Below, one piece after another: positions 59,272 through 64,000 of a stretch of 64,000 nucleotides of DNA. The position numbers and the translations under genes are program-made. Positions within the stretch are counted from its first letter, which is position 1. Every line of letters starts with the position of its first letter. Under the pieces are notes generated by a model, which did no database searches, was not told the origin of the DNA, and saw only the letters and a list, made by a program, of their open reading frames with translations. Source of the stretch: Oncomelania hupensis (taxonomy: Eukaryota; Mollusca; Gastropoda; Littorinimorpha; Pomatiopsidae); the NCBI GenBank assembly GCA_036898135.1, contig CM072514.1, positions 6,572,029 through 6,636,028 on the forward strand, read 5' to 3'.

Positions 59272-59945
59272 TTATTCATTGCTTACAGGGTCCAGCGGAC
59301 TGCAAAGAGCCGAATCAGGACCACAAAATCAAGATCACTACTTCACGGAAAGAGGACTCACCCCTCATCCGCATAAAAGATCTGCCGAAACAACCCTAGT
59401 GGCAACACTAAAGGCACTCCACCAGCCGGTCACTTTACAATAAAGACATCCCACGCAGGGGACGCTGAGGCTACAATATACTCTAATTTATCGAACCCCC
59501 GTTTACAAAAACAAAATAGAACACAAGCATCATTATAAAATATCAGCACAACACATCTATATAAAATGCATACATTGCTAAATAATATCATAGGAAGCCC
59601 TAGTGACCACCTGGCAAAAAGCGTCCAATATTCCCAAGCTGATCCAACAGACCTCACACACAAATAAGGAGTTTTTGTCCCGGAAGATTTATCAAGAAAA
59701 AATGAAAAAAGGTAGAAGACTGGTCTACATTACATTGTTATTGCTTTAGGTCCAGCGGACTCTTCCGAGCCAAATCAGGACCAAGCAGAAGAAGACTGGT
59801 CTAGCAAAGAATAAGATAGTATAGCAGATTGATAGAACATAGCAGGAATGAGAAAGAACTAATGAGAAAGACAGTGACAGTGGGAATTTAAAGCACTAAA
59901 TTTCCAGAAAGTGGGGATACTATTTATACTAAAACCCCCGGCAGC
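59272..59945 (-). mobile_element. R1 copy inserted in the LINE
   Basis: Flanked by GAATGGACTGGT on both sides (about 59259 and 59953), a 12-bp target duplication. Carries a nested short R1 end at 59727-59789. Confidence 0.75.
59727..59789 (-). mobile_element. Nested short R1 3'-end copy
   Basis: 63-bp insert with only the GTCCAGCGGAC end, bounded by AGAAGACTGGTCT (59714-59726 and 59790-59802). Confidence 0.8.
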
Positions 59946-60018
59946 CCAATGGAGGGAATGGACTGGTTTGACACTGAGCGAAACAATCAAGGTTGCCGAG
60001 GACAGGGAAAGATAAGAT

Positions 60019-60496
60019 AAGACAACTTTATTATCTTTTACAAGACATTACATTGTGGTGTACAATTACAATCAATAAGGAATAAATATCACAATAATAA
60101 TAACAACAATCATAATGACAATGAGGAGAAAACTGCACAGTCACACATGAATATAATTACACTTATGCATGCTAACATTAAACGACAGCAAATGTTAAAT
60201 AAAATTGTTTTGGGCAAACACACACTCACACACATACGCCCCCCACCATCCCCGCCACACACACATGTCATTTATTAAGTAATGAGACAGCCTTTGGGAT
60301 AAAACTGTTTTTCGTTCTGAGAGTTCTGACCCTTGGTGTTTGGTAGCGCCTTCCAAAAGGCAGGAGCTGGAAGTGGTGCGCAAGCACATGAGTGCTATCC
60401 AGCACAATGCAACTGGCTTTCCGCACCACACGCCTTTCATACAACACCTGCAGACTCTCTTGTTTCACTCCCACAAGCTTTTCACAGACAGAAAAG
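60019..60496 (-). mobile_element. L2/CR1-like LINE 3' end
   Basis: Minus-strand C-terminus LLPFGRRYQTPRVRTLRTKN...FIPKAVSLLNK then 3' UTR. Bounded by GGGAAAGATAAG at about 60007 and 60497. Confidence 0.75.
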
Positions 60497-60509
60497 AGGG
60501 AAAGATAAG

Positions 60510-60932
60510 GAATAAATAAGGAATGGTAGCTGCTTCGGCTTGCAGATCTGAAAGTCACGGGTTCAAGCTCTGGCCGGGCCATTGTGTTGTGTCCCTGGGA
60601 AAGACACTTTACTCCTGTTTTCCTACTCCTTCGGATGAGAGTATAAACCGAGGTCTAGTCTGTGTCGCATACATTCCATCATAACGGACTTTAAAGATCC
60701 TGACGCTCATGTCCTAGACGGGTGAGTGCCGGTGACAAGAACACACCCAGCATGCACCTAGGTCCTTCTCCCCCATCCCTGGCTGCCCAGGATTGTGCTC
60801 AGTTGTACGGGCGTCAAACCATGCGCCCAAAGGCTGCGGGTGGGCGTCTCGAGTTAGATCCTGTATCGGCCAGCGCCTTGAGCAGCTCTTGAGCTGGAAA
60901 AGCGCTATATAAGAAGGATTAAATAAATAAAG
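60510..60932 (+). mobile_element. V-type SINE-like element
   Basis: Degenerate tRNA-like head (B-box-like GGGTTCAAGCTC at 60560), then GTGTCCCTGGGAAAGACACTTTACTC, and a tail CTTGAGCTGGAAAAGCGCTATATAAG shared with L2-type LINE 3' ends, then AAATAAATAA. The middle motif resembles the central domain of V-SINEs. Confidence 0.7.
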
Positions 60933-61097
60933 AAAGATGGAGTATGCTGGTTAAACGATCATCTGTGGTGCCCCTACGACCTCTGAGTTACGGGATAGGA
61001 TAGGATAGGATAGTCACTCTTCTGTTGCAAATAACAGTTTTCGTTAGTTTTCGTCTTGCACGTGTAGTTGGTTGGCGTTATGTATGAATCTGATTAG

Positions 61098-61428
61098 ATG
61101 TTCTCATACGGTTCAAAAATCCATAATTGTATTGGCAGTTAGACTTTAGATGTTTTGTTTTGAGATCTCAACAAGTAACATCGTATTGATGTTCATTGGT
61201 GTGGCGACAGAATTGGTACCCAGAATGGGATCAACAAGTTGTTGTGTATACGTTACATGTATAGATGTTCTCATACGGTTCAAAAATCCATAATTGTATT
61301 GGCAGTTAGACTTTAGATGTTTTGTTTTGAGATCTCAAGTAACATCGTACTGATGTTCATTGGTGTGGCGACAGAATTGGTACCCAGAATGGGATCAACA
61401 AGTTGTTGTGTATACGTTACATGTACAG
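61098..61428. repeat. Tandem duplication of a 165-bp unit
   Basis: 61098-61264 and 61265-61428 are nearly identical (ATGTTCTCATACGGTTC ... GTATACGTTACATGTA). Confidence 0.93.
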
Positions 61429-61429
61429 T

Positions 61430-63125
61430 ACTCCTCTCTTAAGGTGACCCCCCACGGGACCAAATTTTTGTTTGATCTTATCCGAGGGGCACCCTAAACA
61501 GTCCTCTGATAAGATCAACTACCAGTACAAAACTTGATCTTATACGAGGTGCTAAATTTTTGTGTGGTGTGACAGTTGTGTGTGTGTGTGCGTGTGTGTA
61601 CATGTGTGCACGTTGGTGTGCGCGTATGCATTACTGTATATGTATTTTTTGTGCATGTGTATGATGCATAAGCACACACTCAAACGAACGGATGCAAGCA
61701 CGCATACACATACACACATTCTCACACACACACAAACACATTGACGCGCACGCACGCAAATGAGAATAAAAAATAAAAAGTATGCACCAAGACAGTTACT
61801 GGGTGTATTTGCAGAAAACCTTACACAAGTTTAACGAATTGTTCACTTTGTCTACGTCACGGCACATGCTTTATCGCTAGTGAATGAAGTCAATTCAGGG
61901 TAAGGTCCACTGTGGCAATACGTCCCGCTAGGAGGGGACACGGCAGATCACAGTTACAACTATCTACACCGCCCATGGGTCGCACTCTGTCAAAGTGGTT
62001 CCCGTGTATATTGCAGAGTGTCGCATAACGCGGATGCTGGCTGGACGTGACAGGTGTTCTGGGATGGAATTCCATTTCAAAACAGGAAGTGACCTCATAA
62101 ATTACGTCATCTGTGACATCAATTTCTTTAAGCAGTAGTCTCCTCCATTTGGGAACCAAAACGGGGTTGACGTTATCCGAGGTTTTCCCTTATGCGAGGT
62201 GAAGCTAAGCGAGGAATTTCTAAATGGTACAAAGGTGTTGGCCGGGACGAACAACCTGATTGATCTTATCCGCGTTGTGACCTTAAACGGTAGTGACGTT
62301 AAAAGAGGAGTACTTATGTCTAGAAATAGTTGGAAAACCAGTCACCAGGGAAAGTTCTTATTCCTTGTGAGTATCGAATATGTTTAGCAAACCAGCCCGA
62401 TCGACTGGGGCCGCATAGGGCATCCCGACTTTTGCCGGGTTTTAGTAGGGCCCACATAGCCCTACAAAAACCCGATGCGTAGCGTAGTCTAGAAATGTAA
62501 CGATTCGCCCTCCCGTCTACAGCCCGATTCTGCCCCACCACAAGCCACGCTGCGCACACGCTAACATAGGCCTACTCTCGCTTTCTAATTGGCTAAACTG
62601 TCAATGTTTCGTCTGCTTCACATATGCGGCGGCGTATGTATGTGAAAAATATTTATACAAAATCAATTCAGCAAGATATAATTATTTAATTGTGCTTATA
62701 ATTCTTAATTTTTATCATACAATATGTAAAATATTGTTAAAGTGTTTCTTTTAACTATTGTATTTATTTATACATTATAAGTCAAGGGTAAATTTCCGTG
62801 CCCATTACTGCTGGTCTTTTCCGGTTGTACTTGGGCGCCAATTTTCTACAGTTTTCTTCTAAGTTCTACAGTTGCATGTGCTCGGATATTGTGTTTGCCT
62901 GCGAAAACCTATTTCACTGTGGCTGTTTTTTGGGTGCTTTGCCTTTCGTTTATGTATTTACACACGATTTCGATAGCGACGAAGATCACGTTAATATAGG
63001 CTATAGGCTATCGTTATCGAAATGGTGTGTAAATACTTAAGTGGGGACACACCAAGGACTTCCGAAAACAAAAAAACGCCTGTGCCGACAGTCCCTATTA
63101 ACACCAGACATCTCAATTCATTCTT
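61430..63125. other. No gene recognised; GT/CA-rich patch
   Basis: GT-rich 61560-61625 and CA-rich 61670-61760 on the same strand could pair. The remainder has no convincing ORF. Confidence 0.4.
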
Positions 63126-63174
63126 CATGCAATCAATATCATAAACAATATGTGGGATATGATTTTAGGGTAAA

Positions 63175-63545
63175 TCAGCATTGGCCAGGGATGGGGCATT
63201 ATCGGGGTTGTTTCTGGTTTAAGTTGGGTTACAATAGGGTTGGTGTTGGGTATCCTGACGTATGCCCGATCTTTGCCGGAATCGGGGTTACCGTTCGGCA
63301 AAGGTTGGGTTACGGTCGGGTAAGTTTTGGGTACCCGACGATCGCCCAATCTTTATCGGAAGTCGGGCTACTGTTTGGCGAACGTGGGGTTACGATCGGG
63401 TAAGTTTCGGGTAGCCCGACGATCGCCCGATCTTTGCCCGAATGGGCACGAGTCGGCTCCAATTTCCATTTGCCCCATTGGGCCCGATCGGTAGCCCGAT
63501 CCGCCCCATCGGGCTGCCCGATCCGGGCCCCATCGGGAAATTGTG
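63175..63545. repeat. Imperfect tandem array rich in CGGGTA/TACCCG
   Basis: Repeated phrases GGTTACGGTCGGGTAAGTTT, GTACCCGACGATCGCCC and TCTTTGCCGGAAT recur with a period near 80-90 bp (63210, 63300, 63385). Many units are self-complementary. Confidence 0.75.
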
Positions 63546-63572
63546 GTAGCTGGGTTGTCTCGGTGTGTGCAT

Positions 63573-63585
63573 TATGGAGAGAGAT

Positions 63586-63654
<69 letters not shown>

Positions 63655-63661
63655 GAGAGGT
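63573..63661. repeat. (GA)n microsatellite
   Basis: Near-pure GAGA with a few GG interruptions. Confidence 0.97.
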
Positions 63662-64000
63662 GAGGTAGAGTGTGGTGGAATTAATGGTAGTTGTTGCATT
63701 CATCGAAATTGCTTCAATCATCTAGTTCATTATTTTATGGTTCGCATTTCAACCTAAATTTAACGTGATTATGAAAAAAGAAACCATGCGAATAACTCGT
63801 TGACACTACATCTAATAGTGGCCATGTAGGCATGTGTCTGTGTTTCTGTCCAGGGACAAGGCGCTGATGGACACAAGGGTGTTGCGGATGTCTGGGTGGA
63901 GAGTTTCTTCATGTCCCTATTCCCAGTCCACCCTATGTATTGAGTACCCAACCTTTAATGGACTGATGATCCTTTCTGCATTTTCCCCAAAATATCCTCA
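63662..64000. other. No feature recognised
   Basis: Right edge of window; unassigned. Confidence 0.4.

Larger units (their letters stand above)
59142..61018 (+). mobile_element. RTE-like LINE 3' end, interrupted by three or more insertions
   Basis: LINE pieces: 59142-59271 (LRWYGHV to IREWTG coding), 59954-60013, and 60935-61018 with the GGATA tail. Between them lie an R1 copy and a composite of an L2-like LINE and a SINE. Together the pieces form one continuous 3' end. Confidence 0.85.

Noticed and set aside
62798..63403. Possible small secreted proteins of 80 and 120 aa
   Set aside because: No family resemblance; the second overlaps the CGGGTA repeat array, and open length is within chance.

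Overview
Eukaryotic genomic DNA: there are spliced exons with GT-AG boundaries, long introns and dense interspersed repeats, and no operons. The repertoire points to a lophotrochozoan animal, most likely a mollusc: a lectin-plus-EGF secreted protein, tRNA-derived SINEs, an RTE-like LINE with a GGATA tail, Gmr1-like Ty3/gypsy elements, and intronic repeats carrying TGACCTTGACCTTTGA. Species cannot be named from sequence alone.

Host gene 1 (minus strand, about 39.9 kb down to the left part of the window). A signal-peptide exon (39812-39905) is followed by two exons of an F-type-lectin/discoidin-like domain (33110-33330, 32007-32237), a short Cys-rich exon (31577-31669) and a series of one-exon EGF modules (30673 down to 3854, probably continuing beyond the window). 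From the lectin exons on, introns are phase 1, so modules can be lost or duplicated without breaking frame. In the middle lies a tandem array of a two-exon cassette (types B and A); two of its four B exons have lost a splice site and a disulfide cysteine and look dead.

Mobile elements make up much of the rest. (i) A recent LTR retrotransposon (33760-39166) sits in the first intron, with identical 637-bp LTRs and a TAATG target duplication. Its single ORF encodes gag, protease and integrase, but most of the reverse transcriptase is deleted. A decayed relative at 14928-19563 shows that integrase precedes RT in this family. (ii) Two solo LTRs of a second family (2358-3797; 27284-30396) have perfect 5-bp target duplications; the second contains a Tc1-like transposon whose ORF is open but lacks the second catalytic Asp block. 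(iii) A third LTR element (45885-51371) carries gag and, inside it, an extra LTR copy from which a GT-AG intron has been precisely removed, a signature of reverse-transcribed spliced RNA. (iv) At least nine fragments of an RTE-like LINE with GGATA tails occur, two with twin-priming-like 5' inversions. There are also other LINE ends, several SINE types and an unclassified retroposon (called R1 here).

Host gene 2 (56949-58803, minus) is the terminal exon of a C2H2 zinc-finger protein with about 20 nearly identical fingers and two frameshifts in its 3' part.

Other structures are an 11-bp minisatellite of nearly 60 units (42281-42926), a 59-bp-arm palindrome (44055-44229), four tandem tRNA-derived SINEs (44723-45585), a 30-bp minisatellite split by insertions (54139-55605) and many microsatellites. 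No CRISPR, bacterial gene or convincing functional tRNA/rRNA gene was seen.
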